A stretch of DNA of 49,765 nucleotides, taken from contig AWVY01000012.1 of NCBI GenBank assembly GCA_004143605.1, forward strand, positions 70,278 through 120,042, given 5' to 3'. Shown here piece by piece: positions 1 through 10,106 of the stretch. Origin of the DNA: Desulforamulus aquiferis (GTDB lineage Bacteria > Bacillota > Desulfotomaculia > Desulfotomaculales > Desulfotomaculaceae). The first letter of the stretch is position 1. Every line of letters begins with the position of its first letter. The notes beneath the pieces are model-generated. The model made no database searches and was not told where the DNA came from. It saw only the letters and a program-made list of their open reading frames with translations. The position numbers and the translations under genes are program-made.

Positions 1-159
1 TCGCGAAGCTGAGGATGCGAAAATGGGTGCCCGGACATGGACGTCCGGGCAAGCCTGAGGTAAACACGATGTTTAATCGAAGGCGGCCCATTTTCGCCCG
101 AAGAGAGTGATTAGCGCTGTCCACTGCGGAGAGAGGAGTCGTGAGGGATTATTAAAACC
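1..159 (+). repeat. Structured palindromic repeat, copy 1 (cut by window edge)
   Basis: This is the right-hand part of a 207-bp element whose full second copy lies inverted at 28446-28652. It ends in the 15-bp terminal repeat at 145-159 (GGGATTATTAAAACC). An outer stem pairs 17-26 with 88-97. Inside it are two hairpins: 29-36 with 43-50, and 61-66 with 70-75. The first hairpin stem differs from copy 2 on both sides with pairing kept. No coding capacity is evident; the minus-strand ORF crossing its end looks spurious. Confidence 0.85.
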
Positions 160-222
160 TGAATATAGGTAGTTTCTCGACACACTGAAGACCTGTTTAT
201 AGGCCTTATTATTTTTAAGCGG

Positions 223-251
223 TTTACATTAGGGTCTATGTGAAATACAAT
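223..251 (+). promoter_or_regulatory. Sigma-A type promoter of the yczE-like gene
   Basis: TTTACA at 223-228 and TACAAT at 246-251 are separated by 17 bases, each one base from consensus. The start codon of the downstream membrane protein lies about 35 bases beyond the -10 box. Confidence 0.6.
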
Positions 252-285
252 GGATATAAGAATCCTTCTAACTGGAGAGTCAATC

Positions 286-941
286 ATGAACAAACCTCTA
301 CAACTGATAGCTAGAGTAACCTGGCTAATGCTGGGTCTTTTTATTTTTTCCTTTTCCCTGGTCATGCTGATTGAGGCGAAGCTCGGGTTAAGCCCCTGGG
401 ATGTATTACATTTAGGTATAACCTACTACTTACCCTTTACCTTTGGTCAGGTGATTATAGGTACCGGATTGCTTTGCGTTGCCATAGCCTACCCCTTGGG
501 CATTAAGCCCAGTTCAGCAACCATTATCAATATGTTTTTTGTCGGTATATTTGTTGATTTAATAGCTGCTGCAGGTTGGGTAGTGCCCCAGGAGTCTTAC
601 CTAGGGCGGTGGGTCTATTTGGCCCTAGGAGTGTTAGGCTGTGGCTTGGTACAGGGGTATATATTTCTGCCAATATGGGCACCGGACCCAGGGATAGTTT
701 AATGATGGGGCTCCACAGGAAAACCGGCTGGCGTATTGGAATTGTTAGAACTATCCTGGAGATATTGGCAGTAACTCTGGGCTATTTACTGGGGGGACCT
801 GTTGGCGCCGGTACCATAATCTTTTCCTTAACCATCGGCTGGTCCTCGGAAGTATTCTTAAACCTTTTTAATTGGTGCAGCAGGCAAAAATGGTTTCAAA
901 TTAATCAGAGTGAAGGTTCAAAATCCTGTAAAGCACCCTAA
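286..941 (+). CDS. YczE/YitT-like integral membrane protein (frameshifted)
   Basis: Reconstructed at about 218 residues, it is a hydrophobic protein with several membrane helices. The stretch LGLSPWDVLHLG near residue 34 and GTGPRDSLMMGL near residue 133 match the repeated 'LGxxPWD/GPRD' signature of the YczE/YyaS family, whose transport function is not established. The ATG at 286 is preferred over the one at 250 because GGAGAG precedes it at good distance. The reading frame is broken near 655-665 by loss of one base; the family motif resumes in the next frame and runs to the stop at 939-941. A good sigma-A promoter lies just upstream. No operon partner is obvious. Family assignment is fairly firm; the substrate is unknown. 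Confidence 0.7.
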
Positions 942-1002
942 GGGTCACCAACCAATGGCAACCATCATAACCTATGGTAAGCACAAAAAGAGGGTGTGAA
1001 CC

Positions 1003-1783
1003 ATGGGTTTAATTGTTTTTATTCATGGTATGGGCAATAATCCAAACCGATATTATTGGAGAGAATGGGGAGACCAGCTGCTGCCCTATTTACTTAAACA
1101 AGGTATCGACCTAGGAGAAATAAACTTTGACGGAGTATATTATTATGACTTGGTTCCACAACCAGGGGATGGGTGGAAGAAAATAACCTCTTTTTTTATC
1201 GAGATACTGTTGGTGACCTGCGAAGGGAAATGTGGCATTATATTATTGAAGGTGGGGACATCAGTAGAATGCTGGGGCGTGGCCCCATAGATGGACTGGT
1301 TAATCTGGTGGCTGATAATTTCGGGGATATTTTTAGCTATCTGTTAAATGATGAAGCCTTTAATGCTGTTAACGAGAGATTATACTCCATGCTGGAAAAA
1401 TCTAAAGAGCCGGTCACCCTGGTAGCTTACAGCCTGGTACAATGGTTTCTTACTGTGCATTACAACAAAATCCTGAACTATCAAAAAGAATAAATCATTT
1501 CGTAACCCTTGGCAGTCCGATTTTTTGGTTCCGCAAATGGCTGGATAGGAGAGTTAATTTGCAGCAACGTCCCACCCAGGCCCATTGGACTAATTTGGCA
1601 GGTAAGTTGGACGTAGCCTGTCCTCATCTGGTAGATTACAATTGTTGTGGTCCCGATGAAAACCTTGAATGCGAATTGGATAAGTTCAATCCTGTTAAAG
1701 GACATACTGCTTATTTTACAGGTGCAGGGGCATTATATCTGTTAAGTGAAGCCATAGCTTCCCATTGGGTACGCAATATTTAA
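1003..1783 (+). CDS. Alpha/beta-hydrolase family protein (two frameshifts)
   Basis: The reconstruction gives about 260 residues. The N-terminus FIHGMGNNP is the oxyanion-loop HG motif of alpha/beta hydrolases. The nucleophile elbow reads AYSLGT once one G is restored near 1437, placing the catalytic serine in an A-x-S-x-G context. VTLGSP follows, and a late histidine in KGHTAYF could complete the triad. The other break is in the T-run near 1190-1197. No signal peptide is visible, so it is probably cytoplasmic. The substrate cannot be told; lipase/esterase or a signalling hydrolase are both possible. The start is preceded by a GAGGGTG ribosome site. Confidence 0.65.
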
Positions 1784-1808
1784 CATAGGAGATTACTAAG
1801 GAGAAAGA

Positions 1809-2212
1809 ATGCAAACTATCATTGTAACGGCTGCTATCATTCATAGGGAAGAGCAGATCCTCATAGCCCAACGCAATAAGGACGCAGACCATGGTTCTAA
1901 GTGGGAGTTTCCAGGTGGAAAGTTGAGATTTTCAGAGGATCCAAGGTTGGGCTTAAGCGAGAAATAAAAGAAGAATTGGACATGGATATAGAGGTAGGGG
2001 ATATATTTGAAGTGGTTTCACATAACTACGGAGACCGTCATATCCTGCTCCTTTGTTATACCTGTCATTACCTAGGACAAAGTCCTAAAACCAAGGACTG
2101 TCAAGATTTTTGCTGGTTAACACCTGAGGAGATGCTGGGTTATGAATTTACTGAAGCGGATATTCCTGTGGTGGAGAAGCTTAGGAGTACAAGGAATAAA
2201 GTAAAATGTTAA
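1809..2212 (+). CDS. MutT-like Nudix hydrolase (frameshifted)
   Basis: About 134 residues after repair. The N-terminus (TIIVTAAIIHREEQILIAQR) and WEFPGGK are typical of 8-oxo-dGTP diphosphatases. The Nudix box G-x5-E-x7-REIKEEL is complete only if one A is restored near 1951; the glutamates that bind the metal are then all present. The C-terminal FCWLTPEEM loop also matches MutT. It would hydrolyse oxidised or otherwise unwanted nucleoside triphosphates in the cytoplasm. AAGGAG precedes the ATG. It follows the hydrolase gene by 25 bases and may be cotranscribed with it. Confidence 0.8.
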
Positions 2213-2231
2213 AGGATAAGAATATCACCTG

Positions 2232-2260
2232 TTAATTTAACATACCTTCTATGATATAAT
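2232..2260 (+). promoter_or_regulatory. Possible extended -10 promoter
   Basis: TATAAT at 2255-2260 is preceded by TG with one base between (extended -10). A weak TTAATT lies 17 bases further upstream. It would drive the unrecognised gene at 2359 through the hairpin at 2285-2321. Confidence 0.45.
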
Positions 2261-2284
2261 TTAGTTCAGACCGATAGATATAAG

Positions 2285-2321
2285 CAACGTCCCCAGTTTA
2301 ATGACCGGGGATATTGTTTTT
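2285..2321 (+). terminator. Intrinsic terminator or leader hairpin
   Basis: CAA and TCCCC (2285-2294) pair with GGGGA and TTG (2307-2316) around a 2x2 internal loop, followed by TTTTT. It may simply end the mutT transcript, or act as an attenuator, because it lies between a possible promoter and the next gene. Confidence 0.5.
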
Positions 2322-2358
2322 GAGGTTTTCCTGTTTAATTTAGAAGGGGAGATAAATT

Positions 2359-2862
2359 TTGCAAAAACAGGTGGTTTTCCCGGCGTTTTTAGGAGAATCA
2401 GAAATGGCTGTGGTTGTAGTAATACCTTCAATAAAGGAAGATATGGCAGACATTTTTGACAGATTTCATTCCGGAGAAGAGGTAGACTATTGGTTCTCCT
2501 GGGATCTGGTGCTTACCGATACCGGTGAGTATCTTGTTGTCCTAGAAGTTGACTGGGCCCAGGGGGATGGACTAATCGTAGCCTTTACCACAGAAATGTG
2601 GGAGTTTTTAGTTCTCATGGTACAGAAGGAAAATTTGGTTATCATGGCTGACTGGAATGTCCTTGAAGAGGGTGCACCCACTCTAGTTAGTGAGGAAGAA
2701 TTTAAGCCCTATGCTTTGTTAATTAGGGATGTACATACTGGCCTAGATAAGTTATACGATCAGGTGAAGGAATTGGTTTCTGTAAACGACGGTATTGAGG
2801 AGCTGTCAAATTTACAGCTTTTATTAGAGGGGACCAACAATCAAAATATCACATTACATTAA
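2359..2862 (+). CDS. Unrecognised acidic protein, 167 residues
   Basis: This is an intact reading frame starting at TTG, with AGGGGAG about 9 bases upstream. The protein is acidic and soluble, with a hydrophobic patch AVVVVIP near residue 15, a WFSWDLVLTDTGEYLVVLEVDW beta-rich centre, and a helical C-terminus. There is no signal peptide, membrane helix or cysteine motif. I do not recognise a family. It ends at a strong hairpin shared with the convergent gene on the other strand, and it appears to be a single-gene unit. Confidence 0.6.
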   Translation: MQKQVVFPAFLGESEMAVVVVIPSIKEDMADIFDRFHSGEEVDYWFSWDLVLTDTGEYLVVLEVDWAQGDGLIVAFTTEMWEFLVLMVQKENLVIMADWNVLEEGAPTLVSEEEFKPYALLIRDVHTGLDKLYDQVKELVSVNDGIEELSNLQLLLEGTNNQNITLH

Positions 2863-2886
2863 GAGGGCACCATATGGGGTGCCCTC
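2863..2886. terminator. Bidirectional hairpin between convergent genes
   Basis: GAGGGCACC at 2863-2871 pairs perfectly with GGTGCCCTC at 2878-2886. It separates the plus-strand gene ending at 2862 from the minus-strand gene ending at 2885. There is no long T-run on either side. Confidence 0.55.
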
Positions 2887-3848
2887 AAATTGTTTGTGCT
2901 CTATTATTGTTAAAGCTTTTTTCAAAACAAGCTGGGTGCCCACAAATTAAAAGATTTTCATCATAAGCATAGAAGGTCTTCTGGCCTGGGTCAATGGGCT
3001 GACCGCAGATAGAGCAATGAATGGTTTCCGGGCAGGGAACAATAATTCCTGTTAGCTTGCCTCCATTCCAATCTATCTCAAAGAGGTTTAGCTGGGTCTT
3101 AAGTGGCTTAGCAGGACTGCAGCCGGGATGATAAAAATATCTTTGCTTCCGGCCCTCCTGTCTTATTTTAAGTTCTACCACCGGGCTAAAGGGTGAGATG
3201 ACCTTTTGGCAATGGCGGCAGGTTCTGGTGCGTGCATGGTGCTTTTAAGAATATACCTTGGCTTAGAGGGTTTTTTACGTACCTCCCGATCCTTCCAGTA
3301 AAGTTTTTTCCTTTCTGGGCAGGCGTTAACCCACTGCTCTATTTGGGAATAATAGCTGCGATAATCCCTTTCCTCCAGCTTTATTTCCTCTGGAAACCGG
3401 CCTCAACAACCATCCGGTGAAATTCCCCTTCGGCTGCCTCATGGGCCAGACCATCCATTTTGTGGGTTTCCCAATTATAATTATGCTCCTTAAGCCAATT
3501 ATGGTAAACATTAAAAATATTCCCGGAGCAAACCAAATATTTATCTTCAGAGGTTGCCTGAGCTTCCTTCATTAAGCCTAACATTAATTGACATACCAAT
3601 TCCTCCCAGCCCATCTTATTGGTCCAGGTTACAGGAATCCTGGCTGAATAAATCTCCCTGGTTTCCTCACAAACGAGCACAACAACTTCGCCGAAGGCGC
3701 GACATCCACCACCAGCATCTTCAACATACCAGGTTTCATTTTGTATATCACCTCCAACAAAAACAGGCTTCCGGTTGGGCAACCAAGAAGCCTGCCACAA
3801 TCTAAAAGTTTGTATATACATTTTATAGAACTTCCTTGCAAGTTGCAA
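2885..3848 (-). CDS. Unrecognised protein with C-terminal Cys-pair motifs (two frameshifts)
   Basis: The repaired protein has about 321 residues. The N-terminal half (VFVGGDIQNETWYVEDAGGG, then a YLVCSGNIFNVYHNWLKEH segment) is not a family I recognise. The C-terminal third carries CRHC, an HPGC segment, CSIC and CGHPAC, which looks like two zinc-binding ribbons. Reading frame losses lie near 3375-3385 and near 3190-3230; both pieces and the middle frame join smoothly when one base is restored at each point. It has no signal peptide. Function cannot be assigned. Confidence 0.55.
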
Positions 3849-3902
3849 GCTATAGAAACTAGGCTGTCTGGTAAAATTGGGGAAATTAATTTGTTATATT
3901 AT

Positions 3903-4692
3903 TTATAGGATTTTATCATTAAAAAACACCGGTACATTTGTTAAGTGATTTAATTTAGAGCAATAATCTAAATCAGCAGCCAAACCCAGTTGAAGAAGCT
4001 TTTGGCCATGTAGTGAATCCAAGAGACCTTGTATAGGACTTTGCCAATAATATTCTGCTAATCGAAGGGCAGCCACAGCGGCATCCTCTAATATCAGAGC
4101 GTCATTATTAAATATGGGTGTCTCTTCAAGATAAAATTTATTGTGTTCTTGAGTTTTAGCCTGCCAAGGATTTTTATTAAAAAACTTTAGTAAATCCTTT
4201 ATAACAAGGCCGGCAGCAGGGTGTCTTCAAGGGAAAACTTCCCCCTGGTACCGGCACAAACCAGTACAATGTCCTTTGAAAGATCTGCCAGAGCTTTAGC
4301 AACAGAGGAACAATTTAGCAGGCTACCAATGAACACCCGGCCATTTTCCCCAGCAGCATATCTGATAGCCTTGGTTCCATTGGTGGTGCTTATAATAACT
4401 GTTTTGTCCTTTACTACGCTGGCTGTGTATTCCAAAGGTGAATTACCCAGATGAAAACCTGTCACCTTGATAGCTCCCCGTTCCCCACCAAGTATAAAAG
4501 AACCCTCAGGCAATTGCCTTGCCAGGGCAAAGGCATCTTCCACATCGATAACAGGTATCACTTCTTTGCAGCCATTGGCAAGGGCTGTTGAAATTGTGCT
4601 GCTGGCCCTTAAGATATCAAACATGACGACCGATTTATTTGATAGGCTTCTCCAGCAATATTTCCGGCAGTGGCTATAACAGAAACTCTCAT
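3903..4692 (-). CDS. comB: ComB-like 2-phosphosulfolactate phosphatase (two frameshifts)
   Basis: After repair the protein has about 263 residues, a normal size for this family. It begins MRVSVIATAG and shows the family signatures MFDILRASSTI, TNGTKAI, LNCSSVAKAL and CAGTRGKFSLEDT. Known ComB enzymes are magnesium-dependent phosphatases that hydrolyse 2-phosphosulfolactate in coenzyme M synthesis; many bacteria have homologues whose substrate is untested. The real start is the ATG at 4690-4692, followed by a base loss near 4640. A second loss near 4205 makes a false stop, after which the C-terminus continues to the stop at 3903-3905. No other coenzyme M genes are nearby. Confidence 0.75.
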
Positions 4693-4897
4693 AATTAAGG
4701 GGCGGCCTCCAATTCATAAGACTAGATTTAACCAGATATTTTATTATACTACGAACTGGGGTGAAATAGTTCTTTGGTCAATACCTGAAGCTGCATGCTA
4801 AGTTCTTACAAAAACCTATATTTTTATGGAAGAATTAAGAATAGCAGGATTTTTAAAGGATTTAGTCGTAAAATAATAATGTTGGGAAGTGACGTTC

Positions 4898-5659
4898 TTG
4901 GATATGATGACTCCGGCAGGACTATTTTTTGCTGCTGCCTGCCTAATCGTCGGCTTTCTTTTTGAGGGAGGACATGTTAGTGCCCTGTTTGCTCCGAGTG
5001 CTTTCATTATTGTAATTGGTGGTACTATTGGAGCTACTGCCGTAGCCTTTTCCACTTCGGAAGTACTAACGGTGCCAACTCTAATTAAAAGAGCTGTAAC
5101 AAAGAAACTGCCCGATTTTTCGGAAACAACAGATCTAATTGTTAAATTGTCAGAAACAGCTAGGCGTGAGGGATTACTTTATCTAGACAATCAATTGGAT
5201 GAAATTGAAGACCCTTTTCTTCGCAAGGCCATGCAGCTTGTGGTGGATGGGACTGATCCTGAGATGGTGAGGAGCATTTTAGAAACGGAAGTATATGCAG
5301 CCTATGAGAGACATCAGGTTGGTGTACATATTTTTGAGTCCGCCGGGGGCTATGCGCCCACCATGGGTATTATAGGCACGGTCATGGGGCTGGTCCACGT
5401 ACTAGGAAGTCTCTCGGATCCCGACAGCTGGGTCCGGCCATTGCAATGGCTTTTATTGCCACCCTCTACGGTGTAGGCTCGGCCAACGTTTTTTGGCTGC
5501 CCATTGGTGCAAAGCTTAAAAATTTGAGCAAAAAAGAACTGGTTTTGCGGGAAATGATGATTGAGGGTATTCTGGCCCTACAGGCAGGGTATAATCATAA
5601 TTATTCGGGAAAGGTTAAATGCCTTCATTAAGCCGGCCCAGCATAAAGGTGATGCCTAA
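4898..5659 (+). CDS. motA: Flagellar motor stator protein MotA (two frameshifts)
   Basis: The repaired protein has about 254 residues, as expected for the proton/sodium channel subunit that pairs with MotB in the membrane. Visible features are the first helix GLFFAAACLIVGFLFEGG, the cytoplasmic loop with RREGLLYLDNQLDE, and the paired helices YAPTMGIIGTVMGLVHVL and AMAFIATLYGVGSANV. One T is missing near 5430. Two bases (probably CC of a CCC run) are missing near 5596, after which IIIRERLNAFIKPAQ completes the C-terminus. I chose TTG at 4898, with GGGAAG about 8 bases upstream; GTG at 4889 is the alternative. The stop overlaps the motB start. Confidence 0.88.
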
Positions 5660-6417
5660 TGAGGAGACGCGGGGGTTATGAAAAGGAAAATCGGGAAAGA
5701 TGGCTGATCACCTATGCAGACTTGATCACCCTTTTATTAATATTTTTTGTGGTGATGTACACCTTAAGTAAAATTGATGCTAATAAATATCATGCCATCG
5801 CGGCCTCGCTGTCAAAGAGCATGGGAGGTAGTCAGAGTATCCTAGAAACGGGCGGACCTTCCATAGTTCCGGGGATCCAAGAGGATATAGATTTTGAGCT
5901 GGACATAAATCAAGCCGAGCTAGAGAACATGGAGAGGCTTAGGCAACAAATCCAGGAATATGTTGATGAAAACGGGCTTACTGGAAAAGTAACTGTTACT
6001 ATAGAAGAAAGAGGAGTAGTGGTAAGCTTTCAGGATGTGGTATTATTTCCCCTTGGTGTTGCAGAGTTAAACCCGTCATCCCAAGAAATTGTTGACAAGA
6101 TAGGCGGTATTCTGCGTCAAACCAGCAATTACATTCGTGTAGAAGGGCATACAGACACTCTGCCCATTAGGACAGGCAGGTTTCCTTCAAACTGGGAATT
6201 GTCCCTGGCCAGATCCGCCAGTGTAGTTCATCGCTTAATAAATTTTAGCGATATTTCTCCAAATCGCTTATCAGCTACAGGTTACGGCGAATATCGACCC
6301 AGGGTGCCCAATGATACCGATGCCAACCGCCAGCAAAATCGGCGGGTTGATATAGTTGTTTTACGAACTAAGTTTCAAGAGGTGGAACCTGAGGCCATTA
6401 ATTTAGCTATTGATTAA
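5659..6417 (+). CDS. motB: Flagellar motor stator protein MotB
   Basis: Intact, 252 residues. Near the N-terminus RWLITYADLITLLLIFFVVMY is the single membrane helix containing the conserved aspartate that carries the ion. The C-terminal half is an OmpA-like peptidoglycan-binding domain (VEGHTDTLPI, NWELSLARSASVV, GYGEYRP, NRRVDIVV), which anchors the stator to the cell wall. The start codon overlaps the motA stop in TAATG, so the two are translationally coupled. Confidence 0.95.
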   Translation: MRRRGGYEKENRERWLITYADLITLLLIFFVVMYTLSKIDANKYHAIAASLSKSMGGSQSILETGGPSIVPGIQEDIDFELDINQAELENMERLRQQIQEYVDENGLTGKVTVTIEERGVVVSFQDVVLFPLGVAELNPSSQEIVDKIGGILRQTSNYIRVEGHTDTLPIRTGRFPSNWELSLARSASVVHRLINFSDISPNRLSATGYGEYRPRVPNDTDANRQQNRRVDIVVLRTKFQEVEPEAINLAID

Positions 6418-6435
6418 TAAAAAGGAGTGAATTTT

Positions 6436-6921
6436 ATGTCTACCTTGACCCAGAGTGCCCAGGAAGAACAGGTTGTTGTATTTCAATTAATGGAGCAGAT
6501 TTATGGTATAGATATTAACTCGGTTTTTGAGATAATAAGGATGGAGAGTATCACCAAAATCCCCCGAACCCCTCATTTTGTAGAAGGAGTTATCAATCTA
6601 AGGGGCAGGATTATTCCGGTTATTGATTTGACCAATCGTTTTGGATTGGGTGTAAGCGAGAGGACCCAGGCCAGCCGGATCATAATTGTTGAGGTATCTG
6701 AGCAGAAAATAGGTATGATTGTAGATTCTGTACAAGAGGTACTACGGATTCCTGTTTCGTCAATTGAGCCACCTCCGCCGGTGGTGAATGGCATTGACGC
6801 GGCCTATTTGAGGGGAATAGCAATTTTGGAAGCCAGACTGGTTATTCTTCTGGATCAGAATAGAGTGTTGATGGAAGATGAAAAGGAGCAACTTATCCAG
6901 GCAGATTTCTTAGGTAACTAG
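6436..6921 (+). CDS. cheW: Chemotaxis coupling protein CheW
   Basis: Intact, 161 residues. It has the single CheW domain with VVFQLMEQIYGIDI, the IPRTPHFVEGVINLRGRIIPVIDL core and RGIAILEARLVILLD near the end. It links chemoreceptors to the kinase CheA. The ATG at 6436 sits 8 bases after AAAGGAG; the in-frame GTG at 6427 lies inside the ribosome site region and is unlikely. It is 17 bases upstream of cheA in the same operon. Confidence 0.93.
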   Translation: MSTLTQSAQEEQVVVFQLMEQIYGIDINSVFEIIRMESITKIPRTPHFVEGVINLRGRIIPVIDLTNRFGLGVSERTQASRIIIVEVSEQKIGMIVDSVQEVLRIPVSSIEPPPPVVNGIDAAYLRGIAILEARLVILLDQNRVLMEDEKEQLIQADFLGN

Positions 6922-6938
6922 GGTAGGGGGTGAGGACG

Positions 6939-9032
6939 ATGTTTTCAGATATTGAAGTAGGCATTTTTATAGATGAATTAGAGGAAAAAATTCAGGTAAT
7001 AAATGATGGTTTGCTGATTTTGGAGCGAGAGGAAAACAATCAGGAAACTATCCAGGAAATATTTAGGGCTGCCCACACTATTAAAGGTTCCTCAGGAATC
7101 ATGGGATACCTAAATATGACATCACTAACCCATGAAATGGAAAATCTGTTTGACAAAATCCGTCAGGGGGATATTAGTGTAACTTCTTCCATGGTTAACG
7201 TGCTGTTTGAGGCTTTAGATACCTTGAAGGCACTGAAGGATGAGGTTACAGGTGATGGGCAGCCTGTAGATACCTCCGGTGTTGTTGCAAAGATCAGGGG
7301 ATTTGTAGATGGTGATGCAGAGAAAAAGGAAGCCGCCCCGGCAGTTTCTGAGAGACAAGCCACTGCTAATAGCTCTAGCCAAGAACGCCAATGGATCGAA
7401 ATCGGGGAGGTTGAAGAGATAGTCCTTCGAGAGGCAGAGTTAAGGGGCTTTCAGTCCTTCCAGGTTGCTGTGGACATAGCCCATGATTGCCAAATGAAGA
7501 ACGTTCGGGCCTTTTTGATCTTTGAAACACTGCAGCAGGCAGGAGATGTAATTAAGAGTGTTCCTGGTGCTGAGGATATTCAGGAAGGCAAATATGATAC
7601 AGGTTTCCAAGTGCTTCTGGTTACCAAGGAAGATGGTGACAGGATCAAAAACATGGTCATTACCATTTCTGAGGTTACCAATTGTGAAGTTCAACCTGTG
7701 GTATTGCCTGGAGCGGAAGTCTTTGTAGAGCAACCCAGAAGCTCGGAACCAGGTGTTAAGCTCCCTGAGATAAAAGAGATTAAGAATGGAACAGCCAATG
7801 GCAACGGGGATACCTTGGACAAAAAGGCTACTAAGACTGTAAGGGTAGATGTAAATAAGCTTGACAACCTCATGAACCTGGTAGGTGAACTGGTTATAGA
7901 CCGGACCAGGCTGAATAGATTTGCAGAAATATTTGAAGGACGTTTTGGGTCCGATGATTTAGTGGAATCCATTAATGAGATCTCTAATCACCTAGGACAG
8001 GTAACAGGAGACCTTCAGGAACAAATAATGAAGGCCAGGATGCTGCCTGTGGCCCAGCTATTCAACCGTTTCCCCCGTATGGTCAGGGATACGGCTCAGA
8101 AGCTAAACAAGGAAATTGACTTTGTTGTTGAGGGCAAGGAGACTGAACTGGATCGTAACGTTATTGAAGTAATCGGTGATCCTCTGATTCATTTGATTAG
8201 AAATGCCATTGACCATGGTATTGAGATGCCCGAGGAACGGGAAAAGGCGGGTAAACCCCGGGTGGGAACCCTGTTATTAAAGGCGTCCTACGCAGAAGTC
8301 ACATAATGATTACCATTCAAGATGATGGCAAGGGAATAGATGTAAATAAAATCAGGAACAAGGCCGTTGAGCTGGGCTTTTATGACCGGGAGTCAGTGGA
8401 GCGACTTACAGACCGTGAGGCTCTAAATCTTATTTTCAGGGCAGGTTTTTCAACGAAAAGCAATGAAGTAAGTGATCTTTCGGGCCGAGGGGTAGGGATG
8501 GATGTTGTCAATACAGCCATTGAGCAAATTAATGGAACGGTAGAAATGACCACAGCCCTGGGGGTTGGTACCTGCTTCATTATCCGCTTACCTTTGACCC
8601 TGGCCATCATCCGTGCCTGATGGTGACCCTGGGCAAACAGGTTTATGCCTTCCCCCTGACCAATGTTTCAGAAACTATCAGGATTGCCGACAATGAAGTG
8701 CGCCGTATTGGAAATAATGAGGTCATCGTAGTGAGGGATAAAATCTTACCCCTGGTAAGACTGGGGCGTCTCTTCCAGTGCCAGGATTGTGCCGAGGATA
8801 CCAAAATGTTTGTGGTAATTCTTGGTTCCGGGGATAAGAAAATAGCGGTGGTTGTTGATACACTGATGGGAGAGCAGGAAATAGTAATTAAATCCCTGGG
8901 AGATTATCTGGGCCAAGTGTCGGGACTATCCGGTGCATGTATCCTGGGAGACGGTAAAGTAGCTTGATAGTAGATGTAAGGGGATTGGTTAAAGAACTAG
9001 GCGCCGAGGAGTCAGCCTATGCTGCAAGTTAA
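6939..9032 (+). CDS. cheA: Chemotaxis histidine kinase CheA (three frameshifts)
   Basis: Reconstructed at about 698 residues. Order of domains: HPt with the phosphorylated histidine at about residue 46 (AAHTIKGSS), a CheY/CheB-binding P2 region, the dimerisation helices (VDVNKLDNLMNLVGELV), the ATPase domain (N-box LIRNAIDHGIE, then DDGKGID and DLSGRGVGMDVV), and the C-terminal CheW-like regulatory domain (VYAFPLTNVSETI). Single bases are missing near 8298 (a G), 8600 (a C) and 8964 (a T); each repair restores a conserved segment. The C-terminus LIVDVRGLVKELG overlaps the cheB start by 14 bases. Start chosen at ATG 6939 behind a GGGGGTGAGG ribosome site. Confidence 0.92.
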
Positions 9033-10098
9033 AGTTCTTGTGGTGGATGATTCCTCTTTAATGCGTCGCATCATCACCAGGCTTTTAGAGGAAGATCCAG
9101 CCTTAAAGTGGTAGGTACGGCTGCCGATGGCATAGATGCTATCCAGCAGATTAAAGTACTAAGACCAGATGTGGTTACCCTTGATGTAGAAATGCCCAAG
9201 CTTGACGGAATTGCTACCCTTCGCCGAATGATGGTGGAGTGTCCAGTTCCCGCAGTAATGCTGAGCGCCCATACCCATGAGGGTGCCAGATCCACCATGG
9301 ATGCCCTGTCCGCCGGAGCGGTAGACTTTGTGGCCAAGCCCAGTTCACCCTCGGACTTGCCGGCTATGGTGGAGGAACTGAAGGCAAAGCTAAAGGTGGC
9401 CTCTAGGGTATCCATGAGACGGGTTTTCAAGACAACCAACATCACTCCTCCCGTGACCCAGCGGAGAACTCCCCCACCCCAGGTAAAACCTGCCGCCACA
9501 CCGGCCAAAAGACAGGTGTGCAATAAAATTGATCTGGTTGTAATAGGCTGCTCAACTGGCGGTCCGGCAGCACTGCAGCAGATAATACCATTACTTCCTG
9601 CTGATTTACCGGCGGGAGTAGTGGTTGTTCAACATATACCCATTGGTTTTTCCAAATCCATGGCGGAGCATCTAGCCCGCAAAAGCAAAATAGAAGTATC
9701 CCATGCCGAAGAGGGCGATGAAATAAACCCGGCAAAGTTTTGGTTGCCCCGGCCGGCTTTGATCTGACCTTTAAAAGCAGGGGCAGAGGTTTTGCTGTAA
9801 GTCTAGGTAATTTTGGTCAGCCCCTGGCCCCTGGAGGCTTTCGGCTTCAGTTGATGTGGTTATGAAGTCTGCTGCAGAAGTGGTAGGCTGTCGCACCATG
9901 GGGGTGCTGCTTACCGGCATGGGCAGAGATGGCGCCCAGGGAATGCTGGCAATTAAAAACCAGGGTGGCCCCACCATGGCCGAGCATGAAAGCAGCTGTG
10001 TGGTCTATGGCATGCCCAAAGCCGCTGTTGATTTGGGGGCGGCGGGAAAAGTTGTCCCCTTGAAACAAATTGCACAAGAAATTCAGGCAGTTTTTTAA
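9019..10098 (+). CDS. cheB: Chemoreceptor glutamate methylesterase CheB (three frameshifts)
   Basis: About 360 residues after repair. The receiver domain has VVDDSSLMRR and the phospho-acceptor aspartate in LDVEMPKLDG. After a proline-rich linker, the methylesterase domain shows GCSTGGPAAL (catalytic serine), VVQHIP (histidine) and LLTGMGRDGAQGM (aspartate). It removes methyl groups from chemoreceptors for adaptation. Base losses fall near 9107, 9730 and 9845. No cheR or cheY is found in this window. The start overlaps the end of cheA. Confidence 0.92.
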
Positions 10099-10106
10099 AA
10101 CTGTTA

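Noticed and set aside
111-365. 84-codon open frame on the minus strand
   Set aside because: It overlaps the palindromic repeat and the yczE-like start, has no ribosome site and no recognisable motif.
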